Shown here: piece after piece, positions 27,674 to 37,880 of the stretch
Position numbering within the stretch: position 1 is the first letter of the stretch
Layout of the letters: each line of letters starts with the position of its first letter
NCBI GenBank assembly: GCA_009785525.1
Contig: WQWC01000003.1
Coordinates: 52,422-116,421, forward strand
Length of the DNA: 64,000 nt
Direction: 5' to 3'
Source of the DNA: Oscillospiraceae bacterium
GTDB lineage: Bacteria; Bacillota; Clostridia; Oscillospirales; Oscillospiraceae
Translations under genes and position numbers: made by a program
The notes under the pieces: generated by a model
The model's input: only the letters and a program-made list of their open reading frames with translations
Databases searched by the model: none
What the model was told of the DNA's origin: nothing

Positions 27674-28609
27674 ATGAAAGACAATTACGGAAGAGATATA
27701 TACTATCTGCGCTTGTCTGTTACGGAAAAGTGCAACTACAGATGCGTATATTGTATGCCGGAAGATTCCATCCCGACTGATGATATTTCACTGTCGGCGG
27801 AGGAGCTTGTCGAAATCGCGCGTGCCGCATCTGTTTGCGGAATCCGGAAAGTGCGCGTGACCGGGGGAGAGCCGTTGCTGCGGCCTGACATAATAGATAT
27901 CTGCCGCGAAATAGCTGCAATCCCAGGGATTACTGAACTGTGCGTAACGACAAACGGCGTGCTGTTGCCGAAATATGCCGAGCCGCTCAAGCAAGCCGGG
28001 GTAAAGCGGTTGAATATGAGCTTAGATTCGCTTGACCCGGAGACGTATAGAAAAATCACCCGCCGCGGCTCATTGGAAGAGGCTTTGCGCGGTGTGAATG
28101 CGGCGATTGAAACAGGGTTTGACGCAATCAAGTTAAATGCTGTGCTGTTAGGCGGCGTGAACGACGGCGAGATCCGCGAACTCTTGGAAATGACACGGGC
28201 GCACAACGTGAATGTGCGATTTATAGAGGTCATGCCGATAGGGGATCAGGCTGATTTGGGCGAGTTCATTCCCGCCGCTAGAGTGCTGGAAGCCGCGCCG
28301 GAGCTCCGCGACATAGGCGCCGACGGCGTGGCGAGGTTATATAAATTGCCGGATGGCCGAGGGACTGTCGGGCTTATCAGTCCCGTAAGCTCACACTTCT
28401 GCCCGACTTGCAACAGAATCCGCGTCACATCCGATGGGAAGCTGAAACCGTGCCTGCACTCAGCCGATGAAATCGATCTGCGCGGTTTGCGCGGCGCGGA
28501 GCTGGAAAATGCAATTTGCGCCGGGATTCTGCAAAAACCGCAAAAGCACAAACTGGACAGCGGAGAAAAAAGCGCAAGCCAAAAGAACATGAACGAAATC
28601 GGGGGGTAA
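27674..28609 (+). CDS. moaA: GTP 3',8-cyclase MoaA
   Basis: [19 protein letters not shown] radical-SAM motif; [23 protein letters not shown]-terminal cluster; C-terminal GG. Confidence 0.97.
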   Translation: MKDNYGRDIYYLRLSVTEKCNYRCVYCMPEDSIPTDDISLSAEELVEIARAASVCGIRKVRVTGGEPLLRPDIIDICREIAAIPGITELCVTTNGVLLPKYAEPLKQAGVKRLNMSLDSLDPETYRKITRRGSLEEALRGVNAAIETGFDAIKLNAVLLGGVNDGEIRELLEMTRAHNVNVRFIEVMPIGDQADLGEFIPAARVLEAAPELRDIGADGVARLYKLPDGRGTVGLISPVSSHFCPTCNRIRVTSDGKLKPCLHSADEIDLRGLRGAELENAICAGILQKPQKHKLDSGEKSASQKNMNEIGG

Positions 28610-28619
28610 CGGAAATAAC

Positions 28620-29090
28620 ATGCTGACACATTTCAACGAAGACGGGCGCGCACATATGGTGGACGTCACAGACAAAGACTCCACCCACCGCACGGCCACA
28701 GCTGGAGGTATAGTCTATCTCAATGCCGAGACATTCGGCCTTATCGCCGAGGGTCGTGTAAAGAAGGGCGATGTGCTGGCTGTCGCGCAAGTCGCGGGAA
28801 TCATGGCAGCGAAACGCACGCCGGATCTGATTCCGATGTGCCACCCAATTATCATAACCGGTGTGGACATATCTTTCACACCGGATGAATCGCTAAACAC
28901 GATTGAGATAACTGCAACCGTCAGATGCAAAGGTGAGACTGGCGTGGAGATGGAAGCGATGACAGCCGTGTCAGCCGCGGCACTGACAATATACGACATG
29001 TGCAAAGCCGCACAAAAAGATATCAAGATTGGCGAAATCCGCCTTTTGCATAAAGACGGCGGAAAATCGGGAGAATGGAAGGGAGATTAA
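28620..29090 (+). CDS. moaC: Cyclic pyranopterin monophosphate synthase MoaC
   Basis: [65 protein letters not shown]. Confidence 0.98.
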   Translation: MLTHFNEDGRAHMVDVTDKDSTHRTATAGGIVYLNAETFGLIAEGRVKKGDVLAVAQVAGIMAAKRTPDLIPMCHPIIITGVDISFTPDESLNTIEITATVRCKGETGVEMEAMTAVSAAALTIYDMCKAAQKDIKIGEIRLLHKDGGKSGEWKGD

Positions 29091-29094
29091 AACG

Positions 29095-29526
29095 ATGGCA
29101 GAGGTAATCGCAGTTTGCGTAAGCGATATCAAAGGCGTTGTGAAAAAGCCTGTGGATTCTATCGCGGTCAAAATAAATCACGGCGTTGTGGGGGATGCCC
29201 ATGCCGCAGACTGGACGCGTCAAGTCAGTCTGCTGGCTGACGAAAGCGCTGATAAACTCAAAGACAGGATCGACGGCATTGTACCTGGGGTTTTTGCCGA
29301 AAACATACTTACACGCGGCATTGTATTGAAAACGTTGCCGATAGGCACAAAGCTTCGCTGCGGCGGCGCGTTGTTGGAAGTCACGCAGATCGGCAAAGAG
29401 TGCCATAACGATGGCTGTGCAATCAAACGCCAGACAGGCGAATGCGTCATGCCGCATGAGGGTATCTTCGCCATTGTACTGGAAGACGGCGAGATAAAAC
29501 CCGGCGATTCCGTTGAGGTTCTATGA
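29095..29526 (+). CDS. MOSC domain-containing protein
   Basis: Start ATG at 29095; GVVGDAHA...RQVSLLADES...GVFAENILTRGI...QIGKECHNDGCAIKRQTGECVMPHEGIFAIVLEDGEIKPGD. Confidence 0.92.
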   Translation: MAEVIAVCVSDIKGVVKKPVDSIAVKINHGVVGDAHAADWTRQVSLLADESADKLKDRIDGIVPGVFAENILTRGIVLKTLPIGTKLRCGGALLEVTQIGKECHNDGCAIKRQTGECVMPHEGIFAIVLEDGEIKPGDSVEVL

Positions 29527-30545
29527 AAAAACTGCGAGTCCAAGACGCCATTGGTGAATCGCTGTGCCATGACATGACCGGGATTTTGCCTGACGGTAAA
29601 AAGGGCGTCGTGTTCAAACGCGGGCATGTGATCCGGGAATCGGACATCCCCGCCCTGCTGGATATCGGCAAGAGCCACATATTTGCATGGGATCCGGATG
29701 CCGATGAGGTTCACGAGGACGATGCGGCGATGATCTGCGCTGAGGCAGTCTGTGGGAATGGCGTATCATACGACAAAACACCGTCCGAGGGCAAGGTGCT
29801 GATGTACTCAGACATACACGGCCTGTTTTGTGTGCAGCGCGATTTGCTGCGTAGGATAAACTCTGTAGGCGACTATACGGTCGCCTGTTTACCGTCCTAT
29901 ACCGACGTTGAACCAGGGCAGAAACTTGGCGGAATCCGCATTGTCCCACTGGTGACGAAACGCGAAAATACAGAGTCAGTGCAACGCATTTGCACTGACG
30001 AACCTGTTTTCCGCGTACATCCATACAAACCACTGAAATGCGGCGTAATTATCACCGGCAGTGAAGTGTATTACGGCAGGATTGAAGATAAGTTTGAGCC
30101 GATTATGCGCCGGAAAATTGAAAAATACGGCGGAGAAATCATCGGCGTTGTAAAGTGTCCGGACGATTTGGGCGATATCCTGAAAGCTATATCAGCGTTC
30201 GGGGCGGGCGGCGCGGACTTAATACTGCTGACCGGCGGCATGTCAGTTGATCCGGATGACTTAACGCCAACGGCTATCCGCGAATCCGGTGCGGCGATAA
30301 TCACCCAGGGCATACCGATGCAGCCGGGGAATATGCTGACAATCGCCGAAAAAGACGGCATGTACATGATCGGCGTGCCCGGCGCGTCAATGCATTCACC
30401 GGTGACAAGTCTTGATGTGTTTCTGCCGCGTATATTCGCGGGGATTGATATCCCGCGTGATTTTGCGGCGTTTGGCGAAGGCGGATTCTGCTCCGGGTGT
30501 GAGGTATGTACATATCCGAGGTGTTATTTCGGGAGAGGATTGTAG
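29523..30545 (+). CDS. Molybdopterin-binding (MoaB/Mog-like domain) protein
   Basis: KCGVIITGSEVYYGRIEDKF...LILLTGGMSVDPDDLTPTAIRESGA...PGNMLTIAEKDGMYMIGVPGA; Cys-rich tail CSGCEVCTYPRC. Confidence 0.9.
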   Translation: MKKLRVQDAIGESLCHDMTGILPDGKKGVVFKRGHVIRESDIPALLDIGKSHIFAWDPDADEVHEDDAAMICAEAVCGNGVSYDKTPSEGKVLMYSDIHGLFCVQRDLLRRINSVGDYTVACLPSYTDVEPGQKLGGIRIVPLVTKRENTESVQRICTDEPVFRVHPYKPLKCGVIITGSEVYYGRIEDKFEPIMRRKIEKYGGEIIGVVKCPDDLGDILKAISAFGAGGADLILLTGGMSVDPDDLTPTAIRESGAAIITQGIPMQPGNMLTIAEKDGMYMIGVPGASMHSPVTSLDVFLPRIFAGIDIPRDFAAFGEGGFCSGCEVCTYPRCYFGRGL

Positions 30546-30621
30546 GGGCGCGCATTGCGCGTCCGTGAAACTCCCCGCATTTTCAAGAGACGGCGGACGG
30601 CCAATGGCCGCCCCTACAGAG
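30541..30621. repeat. REP-like palindromic intergenic repeat (family A, inverse orientation)
   Basis: TGTAGGGGCGCGCATTGCGCGTCCGTG...GGCGGACGGCCAATGGCCGCCCCTACAG. Confidence 0.8.
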
Positions 30622-30631
30622 AGGTGCGACA

Positions 30632-31264
30632 ATGATAGATATAAACGACCTAAAATTCGACGCAAACGGACTAATTCCCGCCATCGTGGTTGACGCGGAG
30701 ACAGGCGATGTCCTGATGCTGGCATATATGAACCGCGAGAGTTTGCATCTAAGCATTGATGAGGGTACGACCTGTTTCTGGTCGCGCTCCCGCCGCGAGC
30801 TTTGGCGTAAGGGCGCGACTTCCGGCAATGTGCAGCATATTATCAATATAAAAACCGACTGCGATAAAGACGCCCTGACAGTGACGGTGAAAAAAGAAGG
30901 CCCCGCCTGTCACACAGGCGAGGATTCCTGTTTCCATGAAACAGTGCACGAAACCGCGCCTATGCCGATTGCCATACAAAGCCTGTACAACCTGATTGTG
31001 GAGCGCAAGCTGTACAGAAAGCCGGGTTCGTACACGACATATCTGTTCGACAAAGGCGTGGATAAAATGTTGAAAAAAATCGGCGAAGAGGCGACCGAGG
31101 TTGTGATTGCCGGGAAATCCGGGGTCAAGGCGGATGCGATCTATGAAATCAGCGACCTTGTATATCACGTGCTGGTACTAATGGCGGAAATGCACATCTC
31201 CCCGGCTGATATTCAAAAAGAACTGTCAAACCGCCACAACGCACCGGAGAAAGAGGAATCGTGA
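30632..31264 (+). CDS. hisIE: Bifunctional phosphoribosyl-AMP cyclohydrolase / phosphoribosyl-ATP pyrophosphatase
   Basis: DVLMLAYMNRESLHLSIDEGTTCFWSRSRRELWRKGATSGNVQHI (HisI) plus KKIGEEATEVVIAGK (HisE). Confidence 0.97.
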   Translation: MIDINDLKFDANGLIPAIVVDAETGDVLMLAYMNRESLHLSIDEGTTCFWSRSRRELWRKGATSGNVQHIINIKTDCDKDALTVTVKKEGPACHTGEDSCFHETVHETAPMPIAIQSLYNLIVERKLYRKPGSYTTYLFDKGVDKMLKKIGEEATEVVIAGKSGVKADAIYEISDLVYHVLVLMAEMHISPADIQKELSNRHNAPEKEES

Positions 31265-32037
31265 CAAATTTTCACACCCACACAACATACTGCGACGGTG
31301 TTCTTTCAGCGGAAGAGATGGTGCAGGCCGCTATATCGCGGGGGCTGACCGCGCTGGGATTCTCCGGGCATTCCCATGAGCCGAGCGGTTACGGCATGAA
31401 TCCGCAAGCAACGATTGATTATATGCATGAAGTCACGTTGCTGAAAGAGAAGTACAAAGGCCGGATAGACATCTATCTGGGCATAGAACAGGAATATTAC
31501 ACTGACCGGCCGCCGCCGCCGAAAGGTTTGGATTATGTGATTGGAGCCGCCCATATACTTAAAATAGGCGAGGAGTTCATATCCGTGGATTACGGCGTGG
31601 CGGGGCAACTCCGGACAGTGGAGCAATATTTCAACGGCGATTTTTACGCAATGGCAGAGGCATATTTCGAGACTGTCGCAATGCTGGCGGAACGTGATTT
31701 TGACATAGTCGCGCACTTTGATCTGGTTACAAAATATAATCTAAACGGCCGGCTCTTCGACGAATCGCACCCGCGATACGTAACAGCAGCAATCACAGCG
31801 ATGGATGAGCTGCTGAAGCGGCACAGATTGTTCGAGATAAACACCCGCGCGATGTACAGTCAGGGCAAACCGGAGCCGTATCCGTCGGTATTTCTGCTGA
31901 AAGAACTCGCAAAACGCGGCGGTGAGGTGATTCTCTCCAGCGACAGCCATGATGCGGAATCGCTGTGCTATAAGTTCCGCGAGATGGAGGCATTGGTTAA
32001 ATCCTGCGGATTGCGAGTCGTGCAACAGCCGATGTAA
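31261..32037 (+). CDS. hisJ: PHP-type histidinol-phosphatase
   Basis: NFHTHTTYCDGVLSAEEMVQAAISRGLTALGFSGHSHEPSGYGM; LSSDSHDAESLCYKF; overlaps the hisIE stop. Confidence 0.9.
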   Translation: MTNFHTHTTYCDGVLSAEEMVQAAISRGLTALGFSGHSHEPSGYGMNPQATIDYMHEVTLLKEKYKGRIDIYLGIEQEYYTDRPPPPKGLDYVIGAAHILKIGEEFISVDYGVAGQLRTVEQYFNGDFYAMAEAYFETVAMLAERDFDIVAHFDLVTKYNLNGRLFDESHPRYVTAAITAMDELLKRHRLFEINTRAMYSQGKPEPYPSVFLLKELAKRGGEVILSSDSHDAESLCYKFREMEALVKSCGLRVVQQPM

Positions 32038-32129
32038 GGGCGCATATTATGCGCCCTTACAGGATTTTACGTGTTGCGGTGTACGTTTGTAGGAACGACC
32101 GAGGCGGTCGTTGTTGTACACTGAAACTG

Positions 32130-32825
32130 TCAATTATCCAGTATCAGCCGCACGAGCTCCATAGGCTCTACTATCTTGCCGTCTTTATACACCCGCATGT
32201 TCCCGGCTGAGATTTCGTCTATCAGTATTATGCCGTTGTCGCCCCCACTCCGTCCGAATTCCAGCTTGATATCATACAGTTCCAGCCCCTTGGACTCCAG
32301 TGCGTCTTTGACCAGGGCGGAAATCTTCTGCGTCAGGTCTTTCAGGCGGTCGTATTCTTCGTAAGACAGGATGCCGAGAGCAGCCAGCGCATCGCGGGTA
32401 ATCGGCGGGTCGCCCCTGTCGTCGTCTTTCAGCGTGACCTCAACCAAGGCTGGGAGTTCCGCGCCTTCTTTGATGTACGCGCCGTATCTGCGCATAAAGC
32501 TGCCTGTGGCGCGATATCGGCAGATAACTTCTTCTCCATTACCAGTGCTGCTAAATTTTTTAGCCGGCAGAACCGTCATTTCCGCTTTTTCTATGTCGGC
32601 GCTGATAAAATGCGTCGGAAACCCCGCATCGTTTATCTTGCGGAAGAAATATTCCGTCATCCGCAGACCTGCCCGGCCTAAGCCCACAATTGAAAGCCCA
32701 ACAGTATTCGCTCCAGGGTCGAACACGCCGTCTGCCCCTGTTGCGTCGTCTTTGAATTTCAGCAGATAATTACCGTCGTCTAACCGATAGACGGTTTTTG
32801 TTTTGCCATCATATATCTTTTTCAT
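32130..32825 (-). CDS. purC: Phosphoribosylaminoimidazole-succinocarboxamide synthase
   Basis: [74 protein letters not shown]. Confidence 0.95.
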   Translation of the reverse strand: MKKIYDGKTKTVYRLDDGNYLLKFKDDATGADGVFDPGANTVGLSIVGLGRAGLRMTEYFFRKINDAGFPTHFISADIEKAEMTVLPAKKFSSTGNGEEVICRYRATGSFMRRYGAYIKEGAELPALVEVTLKDDDRGDPPITRDALAALGILSYEEYDRLKDLTQKISALVKDALESKGLELYDIKLEFGRSGGDNGIILIDEISAGNMRVYKDGKIVEPMELVRLILDN

Positions 32826-32893
32826 ATTTGCCTCCTGTTAAAATCTGCGATACTGTGATATAATACCACATAGTACCTGGAGGTGTAAAGTTT

Positions 32894-33658
32894 ATGCAAT
32901 ACCGCAGACTGCCGCTTGAGGGGTTGAAGAACGCCCGCGACCTTGGCGGATATCCGAGCCAAAGCGGCGGCGTTACCAGATTCGGACAATTCATACGGTG
33001 CGAAGCCCCAAGGGCGTTGACATCCGGGGATATCGAGATAATAAAATCTTGCGGTGTCACCGATTCGATTGACTTCCGCGGAGACAACGAAGTTGCGGCG
33101 CACCCGAATTCTTTAGCGTCTGCCGATGGATTTATATATCATCGCTGCCCGACGTTTGATAAGCAACTGGCGTTCGCGGCGGCGAATCATCCCTTAAAAG
33201 GCCGCCCGGCGATGGATGCGTTTGTCGATTGGGGCGAAAAATATATTGAACTCGCAAGCAATGCCAAAGCCTGGGTCAAAACCACGCTCGGTATTATGGC
33301 AAAAGCTCGCGGTGGCGTGATTTTCAACTGCACCACCGGCAAAGACAGAACCGGCGTGATTTCCGCGTTGCTATTAGGTATCGCTGATGCGGCGGAGGCC
33401 GATATAATTGCCGATTACTGCGTGTCGGAGCTTTATCTCACCGAGGTGTATCGTGAGATTTTGGAGGAGTACCTGAAACGCTGGCCGGGCGAGACAGCGA
33501 ACCTATCCAGCCCGTTTTTCAGAACTGCCCCGGAAAACATGGGGACTCTACTGGAGCATATAAAAACCGCTTATGGTGGAGTGATGGGCTATCTGGAATC
33601 CTGCGGGCTGATGGCGGATGAGTTGTCACGGCTGCGAGAGAAGCTGGTTGCCGGATAA
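32894..33658 (+). CDS. Tyrosine-protein phosphatase (DSP/PTP superfamily)
   Basis: LPLEGLKNARDLGGYPSQSGGVTRFGQFIRCEAP; P-loop FNCTTGKDRTGVISALLLGIA (CX5R). Confidence 0.93.
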   Translation: MQYRRLPLEGLKNARDLGGYPSQSGGVTRFGQFIRCEAPRALTSGDIEIIKSCGVTDSIDFRGDNEVAAHPNSLASADGFIYHRCPTFDKQLAFAAANHPLKGRPAMDAFVDWGEKYIELASNAKAWVKTTLGIMAKARGGVIFNCTTGKDRTGVISALLLGIADAAEADIIADYCVSELYLTEVYREILEEYLKRWPGETANLSSPFFRTAPENMGTLLEHIKTAYGGVMGYLESCGLMADELSRLREKLVAG

Positions 33659-33759
33659 TATTGCTTTGTGATAGAATGTGTTGCAGGATGCGAGTGTTTT
33701 GTTTATAATACAGAAAATTTATATTAATGGAAGCGAAAACAAAGTTAGGAGGATTTTTT

Positions 33760-33984
33760 ATGAATCGTAATTATACTGCGTATATTGAGTGGGATAACGA
33801 GAGTTGTACGTATATAGGTAGCGTACCTGGAATAGCAGGGGCGCGCACCTTTGCCGAAACGCTTGACGAATTACAGGTTAATCTTAAGGAAGTAGTATCG
33901 TTGTGCCTTGAATGCATGAATGCGGAAGATATAGAAAATATTCCTGTATTCTCGGGTATTTCTCACATTGAGGTTGCTATATGA
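33760..33984 (+). CDS. hicB: HicB family antitoxin
   Basis: MNRNYTAYIEWDNESCTYIGSVPGIAGARTFAETLDELQVNLKEVVSLCLE; SD AGGAGG; overlaps hicA. Confidence 0.88.
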   Translation: MNRNYTAYIEWDNESCTYIGSVPGIAGARTFAETLDELQVNLKEVVSLCLECMNAEDIENIPVFSGISHIEVAI

Positions 33985-34205
33985 GTCGGCTGGTTCTGAT
34001 AAACGCGGCGGATATGGAAAATATTTTATTTAAGTTAGGGTTTGCCAGATTACGTAAAAAAGGCAGTCACGTATTTTATCAGCATCCCGATGGAAGAACC
34101 ACGACAATACCATTTCACGGAAATAGAGATTTGCCTAGGCCGTTGCTACGCGATATTTTGCGTGAAATAAATATAAACGTTGATGAATATAACGAGTTAC
34201 GATAA
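33981..34205 (+). CDS. hicA: HicA family mRNA interferase toxin
   Basis: LFKLGFARLRKKGSHVFYQHPDGRTTTIPFHGNRDLPRPLLRDILREI (HicA GSH motif). Confidence 0.9.
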   Translation: MSRLVLINAADMENILFKLGFARLRKKGSHVFYQHPDGRTTTIPFHGNRDLPRPLLRDILREININVDEYNELR

Positions 34206-34224
34206 CTTCAAAGGAGATCAAAAC

Positions 34225-34845
34225 ATGCTAATCAAAACACTGCCCGTCGGGCATCTTGAGACGAATTGCTATATCGTCACCGATGAGGCAAGCCTCAAGT
34301 GTGCGATAATTGACCCCGGCGCGGATTCTAACGTTATACTTGACTACATCGAGGCTAATAACTTGATTCCGGAGGCAATTTTCCTCACTCACGGGCATTT
34401 TGACCATCACATGGCCTTGCAGCCATGCCTTGAAGAAACCTCCGCCCCCGGATACATTCACACGGGGGACGTGAACTCACCGGGTGAAGCCGACCCGCAT
34501 AAGATGGATGATGTAGAGGGTTTAGGCCGGTATAAAGACGGTGATGTTATCCGTGTGGGAGGGCTTGAATTCACCGTGATTGAAACGCCGGGGCATTCTT
34601 CAGGGTCCGTCACGTTGAAATGCGAGGGTGCGCTGTTCACCGGTGACACGCTGTTCCGCGACAGCTGCGGGCGGACTGACTTGGGCGGCAGTATGGACGT
34701 TCTGCTGGAATCACTGCGCCGCCTGGCGGAGTTGCCCGGGGATTACGAAGTGTATCCCGGCCACGCTGAATCCAGTACGCTGGAACGGGAGCGGAATTTC
34801 AACTACTACATGCGCCACGCGACAGGGGAGCTTCAACCAAAGTGA
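34225..34845 (+). CDS. MBL-fold metallo-hydrolase (glyoxalase II-like)
   Basis: Start ATG 34225 with SD AAGGAG; FLTHGHFDHHMA; VIETPGHSSGSVTL; LFTGDTLFRDSCGRTDL. Confidence 0.94.
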   Translation: MLIKTLPVGHLETNCYIVTDEASLKCAIIDPGADSNVILDYIEANNLIPEAIFLTHGHFDHHMALQPCLEETSAPGYIHTGDVNSPGEADPHKMDDVEGLGRYKDGDVIRVGGLEFTVIETPGHSSGSVTLKCEGALFTGDTLFRDSCGRTDLGGSMDVLLESLRRLAELPGDYEVYPGHAESSTLERERNFNYYMRHATGELQPK

Positions 34846-36272
34846 ATCTGACGCTTGTAGGACATGACTACAGATATGCCGCAGAGCAGATTTTGCTTGC
34901 GCTGTTTCCGGAGGATCAGCCGGAGGTGGAGATTCGGTTGAGTTACGGCAAAGTCTATGTCCAAGCGACTGCCGTTGTCTCCGGCGTGCGCGGAACAGCG
35001 CGTGTGCGAATTGACCGGCTGACCGATGAGTTGGAACGCGACAGGCATTTGCAGCGAATTGTGAAATTGTCGTTCTATAAGGCCGCTATGCGGATTCTGC
35101 CGGAAAAACCGGTTTGGGGCGCGCTGACCGGAATTAGACCCGGCAGAATTGTTGCCAATGCTGTTGCGGCAGGGCGTGACCCCGTGCAGGTTCTGACGCG
35201 GGAGTATTTTGTGTCGCAAGACCGCGCGGAACTTGCGGCGGACTCGGCACAGCATCGGCTTGAGCTTGCCAAGACCGTGGAGCCTCGTGACGTCGCCCTG
35301 TACATTGGAATACCGTTTTGCCCGACGCGGTGCGCTTATTGCAGCTTTGTATCCAACAGCGTTGAAAAATCATTCAGTCTTGTCGCGCCTTTTGTGGAGG
35401 CTCTGTTGCGTGAGATCACAGACATGGCGGAACTCACGCGTGAATTCGGACTTCGGCCAACAACTGTATACATAGGCGGCGGAACACCAACGTCGCTCAC
35501 GGCTGAACATCTGGGTGAGATTTTGCGCAAAATCCGCGATTGTTTCGACTTCACGCACATCCGCGAATATACTGTGGAAGCTGGTCGCGCGGATACAATC
35601 ACGCCGGAAAAATTGCACGCGATGCGGGAAAACGGCGTGACAAGAGTCAGCGTGAATCCGCAGTCGATGTCACAGACTGTGCTGAACGCCATCGGCAGGT
35701 CTCACACGCCGGAAGATGTGCTAAAAGCTGTCGGCCTTGTCCGTCAATCCGGTGGGTTATCGCTGAACATGGATATAATCGCCGGCCTTCCGGAAGATAC
35801 GCCGGAGAGTTTCCGCGACACTATAGATGCAGTTTTGGACTTAGCCCCGGAGAATATCACGGTTCACACGCTGGCGATGAAAAAAGGCTCCGCCCTGATG
35901 GTTGGCGGTGGGGCTATTCCCGACGGAAAATCCGTCGCTGAAATGTTGACGTACTCAACGTCTCAGCTTCGGGAGAGCGGATATATGCCGTATTATCTTT
36001 ATAGACAGAAGTTCACATCCGGCGGATTTGAGAATGTTGGCTGGAGTTTGCCTGATCAAGATGGGATATATAACATCTGGATGATGGAGGAGATAGGCAC
36101 AGTTCTGGCGATGGGAGGCGGCGGCGTCACAAGACTTGTGCCGCCGGGAAAAAATCCGCGGTTTGAGCGGGTTTTTAACGTGAAATATCCATTGGAATAT
36201 ATAGAGCGGCAAGAGAATTTTAAGGCCAAAATTGAGCGCATAAGGGAGTTTTATACATGCCATTTGAAATAG
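34842..36272 (+). CDS. hemZ: Coproporphyrinogen dehydrogenase HemZ (radical SAM)
   Basis: YIGIPFCPTRCAYCSFVS; TVYIGGGTPTSLTAEHL; EYTVEAGRADTITPEKL; HemZ N-terminal region. Confidence 0.92.
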   Translation: MNLTLVGHDYRYAAEQILLALFPEDQPEVEIRLSYGKVYVQATAVVSGVRGTARVRIDRLTDELERDRHLQRIVKLSFYKAAMRILPEKPVWGALTGIRPGRIVANAVAAGRDPVQVLTREYFVSQDRAELAADSAQHRLELAKTVEPRDVALYIGIPFCPTRCAYCSFVSNSVEKSFSLVAPFVEALLREITDMAELTREFGLRPTTVYIGGGTPTSLTAEHLGEILRKIRDCFDFTHIREYTVEAGRADTITPEKLHAMRENGVTRVSVNPQSMSQTVLNAIGRSHTPEDVLKAVGLVRQSGGLSLNMDIIAGLPEDTPESFRDTIDAVLDLAPENITVHTLAMKKGSALMVGGGAIPDGKSVAEMLTYSTSQLRESGYMPYYLYRQKFTSGGFENVGWSLPDQDGIYNIWMMEEIGTVLAMGGGGVTRLVPPGKNPRFERVFNVKYPLEYIERQENFKAKIERIREFYTCHLK

Positions 36273-37192
36273 AGCTGATAAACAAAAATGCCAGAGAGAA
36301 TCCGGCGGAATTCGCGCAGGAGTGCGAGCTTGCCTACAACAAAAGAGTCCAGGACGCGGCAAAACAATTGGCGGAGCGCATGACCGACAGCAGAATAGCG
36401 TTTCTGTCCGGCCCATCCAGCGCCGGGAAGACGACCACGGCGAAGAAAATTTGTACAGAGCTGAAGAAGTATTCAATTCACGCCCATACCATGTCGATGG
36501 ACAACTATTTCCTCACCTTGGATCCCGAAACATCTCCCCGCACGCCGGATGGAGATTACGACCGAGAATCCCCAGGCATCGTGGACGTGGCGCTTTTGAG
36601 TGAGCATACGAAGAAACTGGAACGCGGCGAAGAGATTATGAAGCCGTACTTCGATTTCAAAACACAGTCACGCGATATGTCAAAAGCTGTAGCAATAAAA
36701 CTGAATCCCGGTGAGATTTTGATTTTTGAGGGGATACATGCTCTCAATTCCGCTTTGACCGGGGAGAATCCGAATTCGCTGAAAATCTACATCAGTACCG
36801 GGTCCGACGTGACTAAAGATGGGGTGAGTTTCTTCAAACGCCATTGGAAGCGGCTTATGCGCCGCATTGTGCGGGATGAGCAATACAGAGGCACCAACGC
36901 GCTTGAAACCCTGACCATGTGGCCGAACGTCCGCAGGGGAGAGGAACTGTATATCTCGCCGTTTAAGCAAAACGCGGATATTACGGTGGATTCATCAATG
37001 CCTTATGAGATATCCGTACTCAAACCGCTTGCCTTAAAGGCGTTCGCGACTGTTCCTAAAGGGGTTGACCCTTCCGGCGAATTGGCGGCACTGCTTCCGG
37101 CGTTGCGTGAGTTTGAGGAGATTTCGACCGAAGTCGTGCCGCAGGACTCAATTCTACGCGAATTTATAGGCGGTGGAATGTATAAGTATTAG
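36257..37192 (+). CDS. Uridine kinase-like nucleoside kinase
   Basis: RIAFLSGPSSAGKTTTAKKICTEL Walker A; SMDNYFLTLDPETSPRTPDGDYDRESPGIVD; LIFEGIHALN. 16-nt overlap with hemZ. Confidence 0.9.
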   Translation: MPFEIELINKNARENPAEFAQECELAYNKRVQDAAKQLAERMTDSRIAFLSGPSSAGKTTTAKKICTELKKYSIHAHTMSMDNYFLTLDPETSPRTPDGDYDRESPGIVDVALLSEHTKKLERGEEIMKPYFDFKTQSRDMSKAVAIKLNPGEILIFEGIHALNSALTGENPNSLKIYISTGSDVTKDGVSFFKRHWKRLMRRIVRDEQYRGTNALETLTMWPNVRRGEELYISPFKQNADITVDSSMPYEISVLKPLALKAFATVPKGVDPSGELAALLPALREFEEISTEVVPQDSILREFIGGGMYKY

Positions 37193-37328
37193 GGGGTGCA
37201 CACAGGCGCTGTGCCGGATGCAATTAAATATGTAAAAAATATGTTACGAGTGGTGCTTTGATATGATTCCGGTGGTATACTCTTAGGACACGGGGGCGTT
37301 TGTTATAAAAAACTTTCTTAGAAACTTT

Positions 37329-37700
37329 ATGATGGGCAGATATGGGCCGGATCAGCTTAACATGGCGCTGATTCTGGTTTCGCTTTTGCTTTATCTGATC
37401 AATTTCTTTATCGGAGTCAGGCTACTGATACATATATCATTTATATTGCTGCTTTTGGCGATTTTCAGAATGCTGTCCCGCAACATCCAGCGCCGCCGGA
37501 GTGAGAATGATAAGTTTATACGCTACTGGTGGCCGGTGAAGACAAAAATCAAACGCTCTATCGAAAAAATAAAAAGCCGCAAGACACACAAGTTTTTCAA
37601 CTGCCCTAGTTGCCGCAATACATTGAGAGTTCCGCGAGGCAAAGGCAAACTGCAAATCACCTGCCCAAAATGCGGGGAGCGGTTTATTAAGAAAACATGA
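37329..37700 (+). CDS. Small membrane protein with C-terminal zinc ribbon
   Basis: Two hydrophobic segments then basic linker and FFNCPSCRNTLRVPRGKGKLQITCPKCGERF (two CxxC). Confidence 0.75.
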   Translation: MMGRYGPDQLNMALILVSLLLYLINFFIGVRLLIHISFILLLLAIFRMLSRNIQRRRSENDKFIRYWWPVKTKIKRSIEKIKSRKTHKFFNCPSCRNTLRVPRGKGKLQITCPKCGERFIKKT

Positions 37701-37706
37701 CGTAAA

Positions 37707-37746
37707 AACAGGGCTGTCGCATAGAGTGCGACAGCCCTGTTTTTTT
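37707..37746 (+). terminator. Rho-independent terminator
   Basis: AACAGGGCTGTCGCA-TAGAG-TGCGACAGCCCTGTT followed by T-run. Confidence 0.9.
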
Positions 37747-37880
37747 AATGGTGTTGCGATGTTGTGTTTATGACTGTAGGGACGACCGCCCCTGCGGGTT
37801 CCATTGCACCACTCGTCGTCATACCTACAGTGGATATTTTTTGCGACCTAGGGAAAAATCGGACGTCGCGCCCCCACGGA

